Positions 46,618 through 57,475 of a DNA stretch of 64,000 bases are shown here, in pieces (position 1 is the first letter of the stretch; every line of letters starts with the position of its first letter). The translations under genes were made by a program, and so were the position numbers. This DNA comes from Erodium maritimum (taxonomy: Eukaryota > Streptophyta > Magnoliopsida > Geraniales > Geraniaceae): contig OY997593.1 of the NCBI GenBank assembly GCA_963921825.1, forward strand, positions 47,476,039 through 47,540,038, written 5' to 3'. Under the pieces are notes generated by a model. It was not told where the DNA came from, ran no database searches, and saw nothing but the letters and a program-made list of their open reading frames with translations.

Positions 46618-47970
46618 GGACATAACTCAACACTAATCCTAACAAGACGAGAACAAAGATTATACTCAGATTTACATACACATATAAGATGAATATTGAT
46701 CTCAAGGATGTAAGGGTCATTACAAGTTTTCTTAGCACCCATTTTTAAGGAAAAGGTAGAAACCATACTAATGGTGCACACCTTAAAACTAAATTTCACA
46801 CTGAGAATCAATTATTCGTCCACTTTTTACTTTTCAGAGTATCAAAAACAAAATAAATTTTTAGATATATCTTTTTGATATAAAGTATAATATTTTATTT
46901 AGAGAGCTATGAGAAATCAGAGATGATCATACACTATGTGGAAATCAGAAAATCTAGGTGTGGTTGGAGAACATTGTTTCCTGTTTCCTTTAAGCTGTCT
47001 CACACTGTCTATGACGGTCAAAGTCTGTCCCTCTGATGGGTTGGGAGCCCATTGATGACGATCCTTTCTGTTAATCTTACGGAAGAGAGTCCCGAAAATG
47101 GGTTGGTTCTGAGAGTTAACACTGGTCTGACTCTGAACAGACACGGAAGATGGCGACAAAGCTGGCAAAACAGACTCAGTTCCTATTATACCAGTACCAA
47201 CAAATTGAGAGGCTTGGCCCGACTGACTTGGGCTTCAGCTCCAGCCGTAAGTTGAGCCAACTCTGCTCGTTAAAAATCCCCCAAAACAGAAGCACGCCAA
47301 CGACCGTCACTGATCAAAAGATCTCGAGGGTCTCGGAACCGTTAAACCCACCTCAGCTCCGATAATCCGAAGCCAAAACAGAGGCCTCCCTGAGAAGCAT
47401 ACAAACACGGCTCCTGGCCTCCACTACTAAATTGGTAACACTCCATGGTTAGCCAATTTCAACAGGCTCTCGTTGTAATCATTGGTGAATGAGTTCCGCA
47501 CTAACCAATACAACTGTCCAATTTCTTCATCCGAGGAAAGGTTTTGTTTCAGTAATTTTTCATATTCCTTAACAACTTATCCGAGAAAATATCGCTCTTG
47601 TTATACTTCTATTTGGATCGACTCCCAAAATGTTGATCCCATTCTATCGATTCCATTTATTGTATCTTTAGAGGTGTATAGCGAACAAGTGATTAACCTT
47701 CATCTTCAGGCTTCGTCAATTTTTTTATTCGCACCTTGGGACAGATCGGAGGATTGTCCGGAGTGTCGGGTTGAATCATATCCTGATGACGGATTAGACA
47801 CATGCCCATAACAATTGGTTTCCTAACTAAACGTACCCCCACAAAATGTAGATGACTGACTGAACAATCGGAGGCAACCCTTCATCGAGAGGTTGGAGAG
47901 AGCTTTTTATGGAAGTTCAATTAGTATGGTTCAATGGTAAGGTATACATAAAGGAGAAAAAAATTATTTA
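46618..47970. other. Unassigned region with weak coding hints
   Basis: On the plus strand MATKLAKQTQFLLYQYQQIE (from 47150) runs to a splice-donor-like GTAAGT at 47247. On the minus strand an 83-codon Ser/Gln-rich frame (47168-46917) overlaps it. A third frame (47482-47811, +) ends in a Cys-containing CPECRVESYPDDGLDTCP. None matches a family I know. They may be eroded host exons or chance. Confidence 0.25.
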
Positions 47971-50900
47971 TTTTTTTTGAGCGAAAGGTGCAGATTTCAT
48001 TAATTTTTTTGAGAGGTAGTGTAAATTTTATTTAAATATCGGCAAGAAGGATACTTTGAAGAGGTGCCGGGATGTGACCCCCAGACCAATTCCAGACAGG
48101 GGATGAACAAGCCGCCCTGGCTAGCCAGTGAGCTGCTTTGTTCGCTGTCCGCTTTACAAAAACGAGTTGCACGTACTCGAGATTAGATAACAGGGAAATA
48201 CAATCTGTGATGATTGTCCCTAAAGGGGAGAGAAGTCTTCCCCATTTATTGATCATATCCACTATGACCTTACAGTCGCTCCTTACTGTCGCCCTCTGGT
48301 GCGGATGTTGCCTAAGCCAAGTCAACGCATCTCTGATAGCATATGCCTCCACCAGACCCGGGTTCTGGGGCCATGGAAGGATGTCGATCGGGCCGCCATA
48401 ATACCCCCCCCCCCCCGATCATCCCTACCTATCCACCCTGTCCCCATCAGGTTAGCCGCCGCAAAGAGCGCGCCATCGGTATTTACTGCCCACGTCCCCT
48501 GAGTCGGACAGGTCCACGCCTCTGCCGCTCTGGGTTGATCTTGTCCTGGTGTGGCCTGCTTCTGCTTCTTCCGCCGCATAGCTTCAAGCCATCCTGACTG
48601 TAAGTGGAAAGCTGTCTGGAAAACTGTGTGCGCCTGCTGTGTCTGCTGTTCCCAGACCACCTTATTCCTAGCCTTCCACACCTCCCATAGTAGACATCCT
48701 ATTAAACCCCCACTTGCCGGGGGATTACTGCTCAGCGTCCTTTGCAACCATTCAGAGATCGAGAGAGCATCATTGGGGGTGTTCAACCCCGACTTAGCCC
48801 AACACTCTGCCGCAAGTGGGCACTGTACTAGGAGATGGAGCTCCGATTCGTCCGCCCTCGAGCAGACCGGACATACCGCTTCCACCGCCACGTGTCTGCG
48901 TCTGAGATTTACTGCGACCTGAAGACACCCTGAGCATATTCTCCAGAGGAACGATCGTACTTTAGGAAGGACCTCCATACTCCAAATACGTGTCCAGACG
49001 TCTGTTTGAGGTTGGAATACCGCTTGATCTTGTTGACACAACCCATACGCCGCCTTTACCGTATACTGCCCTAAGTAGCTCCCCACCCAGTACCAAGAGT
49101 CCGAAATTGCTGAAATACTTATTGGGACTGCCAGGATAGCCCTTTGATCATCCTCATCGAACATCTGTCGAATTTTGACTACGTCCCACCTCCGCTCGTG
49201 GGGTAACATAATGTCTGAGACCGGTGTTGTAGTCAGATCGGCCCTCAGTGATTGGACTCGCGGCTCAATTCCCACCAGCCACGGCTGATTACCGATCATC
49301 GTGGATGACCCCGGTCCAATCGACCTTCTAGCCCCGTCCCTAACCAACTCTTGAGCCGATAATAAACTTTGCCAGACAAAGCTTTGGTTGGGTTTCCGGA
49401 CCGCCTCTAGGACCGAGGAGTTCGGATAGTACCTTGCTTTCAGTACCCTTGCCACTAGGGTGGACTCGTCCTGGAGGAGTCTCCACAAATGCTTCCCCAG
49501 TAGAGCTGAGTTGAAGTCATGCATATTCTTGAAACCCAGTCCCCCCTCCTCCTTAGGGCGGGACATGGTCGTCCACGACTGCAAATGACTCCTTTCCCAT
49601 CTCCCCCAGACGATTTGCACCAAAATCGGGCCAGCGCCACATTCATCTTCTCCAGAAGGCCTTTTGGCAACCGCATCACACTCATGGTATACGTAGGTAT
49701 CGCTTGTAGAACTGACTTGACTAATACCTCCTTCCCCGCTCCATTCAGTAGTTTCCCGTCCCACCTCTGAATCCTCCTGATCACTCTTGTCAGAATATAC
49801 TGCAGACCCTGCTTCCTGCTTCGTCCCATCATATTCGGGATTCCCAGATAGGGGGACGGATGGCTCAGTTCCGGAATTCCCAGAATCCGAACCCCATCCG
49901 CCCGACACGATGGGGCCTTGTTGGCACTAAAGAAAAGCGACGATTTTTGTTGATTCACCACTTGCCCTGACGCCTCCTCAAACATACTTAGGTATCCCTT
50001 GACCCGTCCCATCTCCAACGGCGTCGCCTTACAGTATACGTAACAGTCATCTGCAAAGAACAGGTGGGTCAGTGGCGGCGCTCGAGGGGTTATCCGAATT
50101 CCATGCAGCTCCCCTGTCGTCTCCGCCCCTTGAAGCAGTCTCGAGAACCCCTTCATACAGAACAAGAACAAGTATGGGGATAACGGATCACCTTGTCTGA
50201 TCCCCCTCTCCGGCTGGACAAACCCCGCCTTTTGCCCACCCGCCACTATGTTATATGTAACAGAGTACGTGCACCGCCGTACCAAGTTAATCCATTCTTC
50301 CCCAAGACCGAAACCCCTCATCATGTTCCACATAAATCCCCATTCAACCCGATCATAGGCTTTGCTCATATCTAACTTCAGAGCCACCCACCCCTCCTTC
50401 CCTTGTTTCTTGTTTTTCAAGTAATGGAGAGTTTCATAAGACAAAATAATATTATCCTGGATAGAACGACCAGGAACGAACGCACCTTGTGTTTCCGAGA
50501 TCAGCTCGTGCAGGAGGCCTTTCAGACGATTTGCCGCCACCTTCGAGACAATCTTGAAGATCACATTACACAATGCGATGGGACGTAGATCCTTCAGGGA
50601 CATCGGACATTCCACTTTCGGAATCAGTACTAATGTAGTTCTGTTCAATTCTGGGGGGATCTCCTCCCCCGCAAATACTCTCCTTGCCCAGGAAGTGACA
50701 TCCGCCCCTACCGTACTCCAATACTTCTGGTAGAAATACGGATTCAGACCGTCCGGTTCCAGAGATTTATTCGGACCATAGAAAACGTAGCCTCCCTGAC
50801 TTCCTCCGAGGACACCTCACTCATGAGAACCCGGTTCTGTGCTGCCGTCACTTGCTGTTGAAACTTAGGGCCGTTTATCCCATCCCCCAGAGTCCTCCTA

Positions 50901-52560
50901 GACAAAGTCATGTAGAATTCCCGGATGTGGTCACCCAAACCCGTGTCCCAGGACAGGACATTTCCTTCTGTATCCTTCAGTTCCGACACCCTGTTTATAT
51001 TTTTCCGCTGTGACGCCGACGCCTGAAAGAACTTCGTGTTCTGATCACTCTCCGTGAGCCAGTGCTGTTTAGCCCTCTGTCTCCAGAATTCCCCTTTTTT
51101 TCCAATGCAGAGACATAGAGTTTCTGTAACGCCCTCCTACGACGAATACTCGTCCGATCAAGACGTCCATTCAGCCACAGGATATCCTTTCCATATCGGG
51201 AGATTTTCCGAGCTAGAGCATTATAGACCTCCTTCCCCCATATATCCAGAGCCTCCCCGGTTTCCTTTGTTTTGACTCCAATATCACGGTCTCCAGGAGA
51301 TCCCCACCAAGCCTGGATTAAATGGCCATACTCCGGGTATTGCGCCCACATGTTTCCGAACCTGAACTACCTAGACCCCACCGGGTCCACTCGCCGTTCA
51401 GAGTCCAACAGGATAGGCAAATGATCCGATGTTGAGATACCCAGATTAACCAGGTGGGTATCCGGCCACCACACCTTCATTTCCCGCGACATGAGAGCCC
51501 TATCCAGTTGAACCGCCATTCGCGTCTCCGGTTCACTGCCGCTATGCCACGTAAACCCATATCCTTGAAGTGGGACATCCATAAGTCCTGTCTCCCGCAT
51601 CGTTCCCCTGAACCCCTGGATGAGGCCCACCGGATACGGATTCCCCCCCCCTCCCCCCGCTTCTCTCGTTGCCTGAGGATAACATTAAAATCCCCCATAA
51701 GAAGCCATCGGTCCGACATCCCCACCCAGTTGCCAAGGGATCGAATCATCTCCCAAGTCTGCCAACGCAGATCCCGATTCGCCTCCCCATAAATTCCCGT
51801 GAACCGAAAAGATTCCCCATTTGCGTCTGTAATTTCCACGTCAATATAGAGATCTCGACTATCAACCTTCGTAACCGAAATCCCCACTGCCCATAATAGG
51901 ATAATACCCCCTTTATGGCCCTCAGCCGGGACCTCACATCCCCCCGCAAATCCCATCTTCAGCCGCATAATATCCACTTCTCCTTTCTTTGCCAGCGTCT
52001 CACTGAGGAAAATCACATGTGGCTTTCTGCGCCGAATCGCCCCTTTGAGGTACTCCACTGCCGCTATTTGACCGAGACCCCTGCAATTCCAAGAGAGCAC
52101 CCGCATTCTGCTTCCCCGCGAGACAACCTCGACCAGACCAACAGTTAGATGTGACACCCTTAGCCCTACAAATTCCCGGTTCGGCACCCTTGTTCCCAGT
52201 CAACACCTCCCCTACCTCCGGAACTGAGCGCCTCCGATACACACAACACACGCCCCGTAAGCACCACACCTGACTCCAGAAAGTGCTCATAGCGCCACCA
52301 GTCGACCACGTCCCGAGTAAAACCGCGTAGACCGTGGGACCACACCCGACTTCCCCGCCGGATCGAAACACAACCCCAGCCAGAGCAAGCGAGAAAAAAC
52401 CCCGCAAACCAACCCCCCAAAAAAGAGTTGAGAATTGGGACAAAGCACTAGAAGAAGTACGTACCTTCCCCTCCCGACGTCCTGAACTCGCTGGCAATCA
52501 CACGCCGTCGGACGCGCCCTAACAGCTCCGATACTGACGCAGTCGAGAGCACCTAGGGCC
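47971..52560 (-). mobile_element. L1-clade LINE, best preserved, 5'-truncated
   Basis: Minus-sense order: short leader/ORF1 remnant (52560-52107), ORF2 (52106-48035), then a 3' untranslated part ending GCACCTTTCGCTC (47979-47991) plus oligo-A (47971-47978). The same terminus is found on the RT-less elements at 3137, 4496 and 59452, which makes this lineage a candidate source of their RT. A complete ORF1 is lacking. No clear target duplication was seen. The right edge abuts the 3' end of element H. Confidence 0.9.
48032..52106 (-). pseudogene. LINE ORF2: endonuclease, RT, zf-RVT, RNase H
   Basis: Start ATG at 52106 (MRVLSWNCRGLG). The endonuclease has every motif: SWNCRG, LSETL, GDFNVIL and TSDHLPIL. 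RT has LRPIALCNVIFKIVSKV, GAFVPGRSIQDNIILSYE, LDMSKAYDRVEW, RQGDPLSPYLFLF and FFADD (near 50050). The finger is CPVCSRADESELHLLVQC (near 48890). RNase H has WAVNTDGA, MEAYAIRDAL, VRSDCKVIV and NKAAHWLA. Total about 1,360 codons, a normal length. Breaks: frameshifts at a G-run (about 51645), an A-run (about 51095), near 50775, near 49600 and at a long G-run (48404-48416), and one in-frame TAG near 51364. Nearly intact compared with the other LINEs here. Several breaks coincide with homopolymers, so sequencing error must be considered. Confidence 0.93.
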
Positions 52561-52599
52561 GGCTACTTTCTTATAATATAATGAATGGCCACTTTCGAA

Positions 52600-53658
52600 C
52601 ATTTCATTAATCAAATTAGGTGTCATAAATAAGACAGTGCATCAAAGACTCTTTGACCACAAAGAACAGACATAGAGCATGAAATGATACTCGCAGTTCT
52701 TTTCAGAATAGAACCGTCCTTGACAGTATTGAGCTGGTGCCCCATAGGCAAAGGCAGAAGGTAGATAGAGGGAACGGGATACCAGAGAATCTGAAGGACC
52801 TCGACGGTAATGATGAAGGCGGGAGGCAACACCTCATACAGGGACCCCTCCCAAGGCCAGTCCCAGGCGTCTACCATCCCTCTTCGCGAGGCCACTAACC
52901 ATCCCTCGCCTGGTTTTCTGGTGATGCTTCATCATGTGGGTGCTTGATGTGCCTCAACACAAGGAGTCCTCCATCAAGATCAGTACCCTCAACGTCGACC
53001 TGCAGCGCAGGCGACAGCAGGGTTGGCGGGAACAACTTAGCCCTAGCGTAGCGGGCCAAGGATGTAAGGGCCGACCTCGTCGAGACCGAGGTTGGATCTC
53101 AGTCTTCGCCTGGTTGTTCGGTGATGCTTTGGTCCTTGGGTGTGTGTCGTGCCCCGAAGCCGCGAGATCGATACCCTCTATGGCTAGCTGACGCACGGGT
53201 GACGACGAGGTCGGCAGGATCAACTTATCCCTACCATAGCGGGCCAAGGATGTAAGGGCATAGGGCCGACCTCGTCGAGTCTTAGGCTGCTTACCAGCTC
53301 CCGCCTATTGAAACCATAACCCAGGGTGTCCCCCAGCAAGAGCAGTATCCGCTTCGGCGACCTACAGCGCGGGCGACGGAGGGAACAACTTATTCCTAAA
53401 ATAGTGGGTCAAGGATGTAAGGGCCTGGGGCCGACCCCGTCGAAGTGTAGTCGCCGGTGGTTGTGGGTCCCCTACTTCTAGGTCCTTGCATGCGATCATG
53501 TCCCTAGTCCTCAAAATCGGTTGCGGGTTCGGTAGCAATGGGGAAGAAGGCGACTGAGGTCGGACTCCCCCCAGCCGAGGGAGTGGGATGGTTCGGTGGG
53601 CCGCTCTGACGTCCGATGTGTTGGGTCGAACTAGAGCAGACTCCACCTGTGGAACCAA
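52600..53658 (-). pseudogene. Element H coding remnant, 3' half
   Basis: The frame 53658-53362 has LPRLGGVRPQSPSSP and an RRGRPQ AT-hook-like motif. The frame 52895-52623 has WDWPWEGS followed by ITVEVLQILWYPVPS, matching GDWPWEGS and ITVEVPQDLRYPVPS in element I. The two are separated by tandem repeats and frame changes. No known domain. Interrupted upstream by the solo LTR. Confidence 0.5.
52980..53450 (-). repeat. Degenerate 165-188-bp repeat, three copies, in element H
   Basis: GGGCCAAGGATGTAAGGGC recurs at 53053, 53241 and (as GGGTCAAGG...) 53406, each time followed by a GCCGACC(T/C)CGTCGA block and preceded by an AACAACTTA-type block. Confidence 0.8.
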
Positions 53659-53673
53659 AGAAACCTTAGGCAG

Positions 53674-56395
53674 TGTAAGAACCGCCCTCGGTCGATCCCG
53701 ATCGAACCGGTGATTTTTGGCAAAGTTTGACTTTCGGCCGGAAAAGTCAACCGATGACTCTGGGAGTCATTCGGGACCCTTCCGGGACCCAAAACGTTTA
53801 GCCGCCGTTACGGTTAGCTTAGTTGGGTCGTTTCGATTCGAAAAAGGGTCTTCGCGAAAAAAAGTCAAATTTTGTCAAACAAGGGCTCGAATCGGGTTTT
53901 GTATCGAATAAAATAATTGAGCTGGAATTTTTGGTTGGACGTGGACCCCACAAGGAAATTTGAAATTTAAATAATTGGAGGAAAGACAAAATAGGTGGGA
54001 AAGGTCTAGTTTACCGTTGCTTTTTCCTAATTTGTGGAAACATGGAAAATGCTTTTTGGCTCCACCCTTTTTTGGATAAAACCCACATGTGAATAAAATA
54101 TTCACCATTTACACCCCAAATCCGAAAATTTTCCATTTTTCTTCCATATTCCTTCTCCTCTCTTCTTTCCCTACGGTGAGAACTCTTTTATTTTCGTTTT
54201 TGAGCAACTAAAATCCATGGGTCTTGGAAGAATCAACTTGTTTTGGAGTGGGTGTGGTTGGAAACAAGAAAACAAGGTTGGATTTATAAGGATGTGTTAA
54301 GAAAACGTTGGATTTGAAGATTGGAGTTGAAACCCTAACTTGGAGAATTGGGGAAAATGTAAAATTGGAACTATTATTAAGGGGATTTTGATGAAACTTG
54401 TTGGATGAAGGACCTAAAGCACATTTGGAACGAAGTTGGAGAAAAAGGGAAACTTTTCGGCGACCAAAGGCTCGCCGGAGCGCCGGCTGGCAGCCGAAGG
54501 ACCGGCCACGGGTGCTAGAGTTGGGAACACAGGTTGGGCACCTCGGGACCCGTGCCTCGGGGGCCGTGCACCGGGAACCGTGCACTCGGGGCTCGGGCGT
54601 TCGAAGCCCAGTTATTCGTGAATTTCGTGCTTAAAACCGGTAAAATTGAAAAAGGGCGAATTGTTGGTTTAATTTCGATTTTCGTCACTTTAAATCAATG
54701 TTGGACTCGTTATTAATTTATCGTGTTCCATGTTAATTTAGAGTCCGGCTTCGTCCACGGAAGAGGTGATTAGCCAAGGTCGTCAGCGCAAGTTTGGATA
54801 GCTTTCGAGGTAGGGAAGAGTAGTAAATATCCGCTTTTAATTATTGAATGTTAATAGTATGCATATAGGATGATAATAACCGGAAAGGTCCTAGTTTGCA
54901 TATAGGATATGATTCACTATAATAACCTCTTTTAATTACAATAATAACCGGACGAGTCTTAGTTTGCATGCAGGATGTGATTCACTAGATTAATCGCTTT
55001 CAATTATGGGAATTTTCCGTGCTGGTAGAATGGTCATGTCGAGCCTTAGGATTGTTTGTGATTGTGTTGGATTGTGATCTTTAGTCTTCAAATGTCGATG
55101 CATGTTCCATGTTTTGATTAACTTAAGAGTCTTATTAAATTAGGTGAATTATGATAAGCATGATATGAATGATTACTTGGTTGTCTCATAATATGATTGG
55201 TTGAATGAATGTGATGGGTGTGATGTGGATTGTTATCTCGTGATATGGTTGAATGAATGGATGTGATGAATGTGATATGAATGGTTGTCTGGTGAGATGA
55301 TTGGTCGAGTGATTGTATGGAATGATTATATGATTGTGCCTTGTGATATGATCGGGTGAGTGATAGACCGATGGGACGTGGTTGGTAAATCATGTCGGTA
55401 AGCTTGGTTTGACAATGTGAGTTGTTGTATTGTGTTTGATATGCTATTGTGTGGTTTTGTTGGTGTACCCCGAGGTGTGTTTCCGGGAAGATACCTAGGC
55501 CGATGTGCGTTTCCGGTATGGTATATGATTGTGTACCCCGAGGGGATAACTCCGGGAAGACATCTAGGCTGATGTGCGTTTCCGGTATGATGTATGTTGT
55601 TTACCCCGATGTGTGTTTTCGGTATGACGTGTGGTTGTTTACCCCGATGATATACTACTTGCTTCACCCCGATGATATGTGTTCCTTTGGGGACATTTCC
55701 GGGAGGACATCTTGCTTCACCCTGATGATAAGTGTTCCTTTGGAGACATTTCTGGGAGCCCCGATGATATGTGTTCCTTTGGGGACATTTCCGGGAGCCC
55801 CGATGATATGTGCCTCCTCTGGACCGAGGGGCATTTCGGTATGATGTATTGGTTGTGTGTGGAGCGGAGTCTTGTGGTTTTGATTATCTATATTTCTGTA
55901 CTCGTGTGTTTCCTTAGTTGATTGTATTGGTGAATAAGCTGTCTCCCCGTTGATCTCCTTGAGTACTATTTTATTAAGTGTTGCAATTCTTGTTGATCTC
56001 TAATTATGGTGTCTTTTGGATAATCGAACTAATCGAGTTTTTGTTGTCAAAGCGGGGGTTCTTTTACTTTACTACTTTTTCCTACTGAGTGTAAGCTCAT
56101 CCTCTTCGTGTTTACTATTTTTACAGGTTTCTTTGGTGAGTAGACCTAGAGGTTGTCTCGGGGCTCGGGAGCTTTGAGGATCCGGGTGGTTTATGTAGTA
56201 GAGACGTACCGTCTAATTTCTCTTTTCGTATTTGACTTGTCTGACGTTGTTATATTTGAGCTTTTGACTCATAGCATCGGATTTGAATTATGTTTTACTC
56301 GGAGTTTTACATTATTAAAGTTTTATTTTATTATTATTTATTACTTTGATATTTCACGTCTCGAGTCCGGCCAAAGCCGCATTTGGGGCGTGACA
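53674..56395 (+). mobile_element. Solo LTR, gypsy type, inside element H
   Basis: Starts TGTAAGAACCGCC and ends TTTGGGGCGTGACA. The end motif is common at the LTR/PBS border of plant Ty3/gypsy (Tekay/Del-like) elements. GGCAG (53669-53673) and GGCAA (56396-56400) flank it, a 5-bp duplication with one mismatch; alternatively AGGCA matches exactly with ends shifted by one base. No gag-pol sequence is present, so it is a 2,722-bp solo LTR left by LTR-LTR recombination. It contains TGAATG-rich stretches (55130-55350) and a minisatellite (55440-55830). The LTR starting at 63719 is a related copy in reverse. Confidence 0.82.
55440..55830 (+). repeat. Minisatellite inside the gypsy-type LTR
   Basis: Degenerate units containing ACCCCGATGATATGTGTTCC and TTTCCGGGAG. 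The best units are about 39 bp and begin near 55667, 55720, 55758 and 55797. Earlier units (55470-55620) have a GCGTTTCCGGTATG core. Confidence 0.85.
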
Positions 56396-57167
56396 GGCAA
56401 GGTCAGGGTAGAAACCCTAGGCAGGGACGAGGTGGCACCGAGGACTGGTGGGGCCCTGGGTAGACTAGTGGTAACACCAAAAGGTAGTGAAACCCTATAA
56501 TGCTTACCGCCCACAAACAAGGCCAAAGAAAGGTCAAGGCCGATGGGGGAGGACGGGAAGCGGGATGAAGGTGTCGGCTTGCCAGGGTTCGAGGGAGGTA
56601 AGGCCAAATGGCCATTAGTTGGGGAGGAAGGTAACCCAGGGCGATTCAGAGGCCTCCCCCGCTGTGACGTAACATTCGATACTGGAGAAGGCGACCCGGG
56701 AGAAGAGAGTACCTCCAGGATTGGTCCCATAGACGGGGGGGTCGCAGAGGGTGGCCAGGCAGCCGGAGCAGGATGCCAGAAGGAGTGGAATGGAAGGAGA
56801 GATCCACCGTCAGGGATAGCGGTTTCCATCGTTGGCGTCGTCACTGCAGCGGGTGCAGCTCCGGAGGGAGAGAGAGGGACCATCATAGACGAGAGGACTA
56901 ACCGACCAGTCGAGGCAGGGTGGCGGATAGAGACATGAGAGAAGGACCAAGAGACCTGGCGATCGAAAGAGGAGGCACCGAGGCCAGCAGAGGACCGGAG
57001 GAGGGGAGAGGCGCAGAGGGTTGGGGAAAAGCCACCCACTCCCACCCGTAGTTAAATCCCGCACCAGGTGTGGTCTGCGAGGTCAACTGGATAGGGTACG
57101 CGAATACCGGAATGACGAACCCGATAGGGCCAGGCAGCGCGGCAGCGACAGTAGTTTGAAGCTCCAT
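56396..57167 (-). pseudogene. Element H coding remnant, N-terminal half
   Basis: The ATG at 57167 opens MELQTTVAAALPGPIGFVIP, then YPIQLTSQTTPGAGFNYGWE and VAFPQPSAPLP, which match element I almost residue for residue. After about 90 codons the frame closes and a Pro/Ser-rich frame (57045-56341) continues. No known domain. The name and function of this protein are unknown. It is cut by the solo LTR. Confidence 0.55.
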
Positions 57168-57217
57168 AGCAGCGGCAGGCTAGGGCTAGGGTTATTCTCT
57201 CAAGATAGAGAGAGAGA
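56396..57217 (-). mobile_element. Non-autonomous retroposon (element H), 5' part
   Basis: The minus-sense 5' end at about 57217 reads CTCTCTCTATCTTGAGAG, then a CCCTAGCCCTAG leader and the ATG at 57167. The same layout is found at the 5' ends of elements A and I. Confidence 0.75.
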
Positions 57218-57475
57218 AATAAATTTCTTTGTATTAAAATTACAGTTTTATGTATATTTTAAAAAAAATATATACAAAATAGATGCTGGAAATCAACCAG
57301 ACTTTTATATATATTGGATTCTCACATGGAAACCAGTGATAAGCCCACACATGGGGTGTGGGTTCACCGAATGCGAAGCCCGACCATGGTGCGAACTACA
57401 AGTCTGAGTTTGCACAATTGGATTTCGTTCCGGACAACTAGTATCCTCCACAACGGTGCGAAGCTCGCTCCTCAG

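Larger units (their letters stand above)
52590..53673 (-). mobile_element. Non-autonomous retroposon (element H), 3' part
   Basis: The 3' part of element H carries the 24-nt 3' motif at 52841-52864 and aligns with 59461-59760 of element I (TTTCATTAATC, then AGTGCATCA-AGACTCT). The last bases (expected ...GCACCTGTCACTC) are replaced at about 52590 by the junction to the LINE at 48-52.5 kb. The 5' part resumes at 56396 after the solo LTR. Confidence 0.72.

Noticed and set aside
52000..52497. 165-codon minus-strand frame as ORF1 of the LINE at 48-52.5 kb
   Set aside because: No DUF4283, CCHC or RRM, overlaps the ORF2 start in another frame, and is Trp/Cys/Gly rich. More likely non-coding or an ORF1-ORF2 linker.
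54208..54585. Minus-strand open frame within the gypsy-type LTR
   Set aside because: Lies wholly inside the LTR and shows no domain; chance frame.
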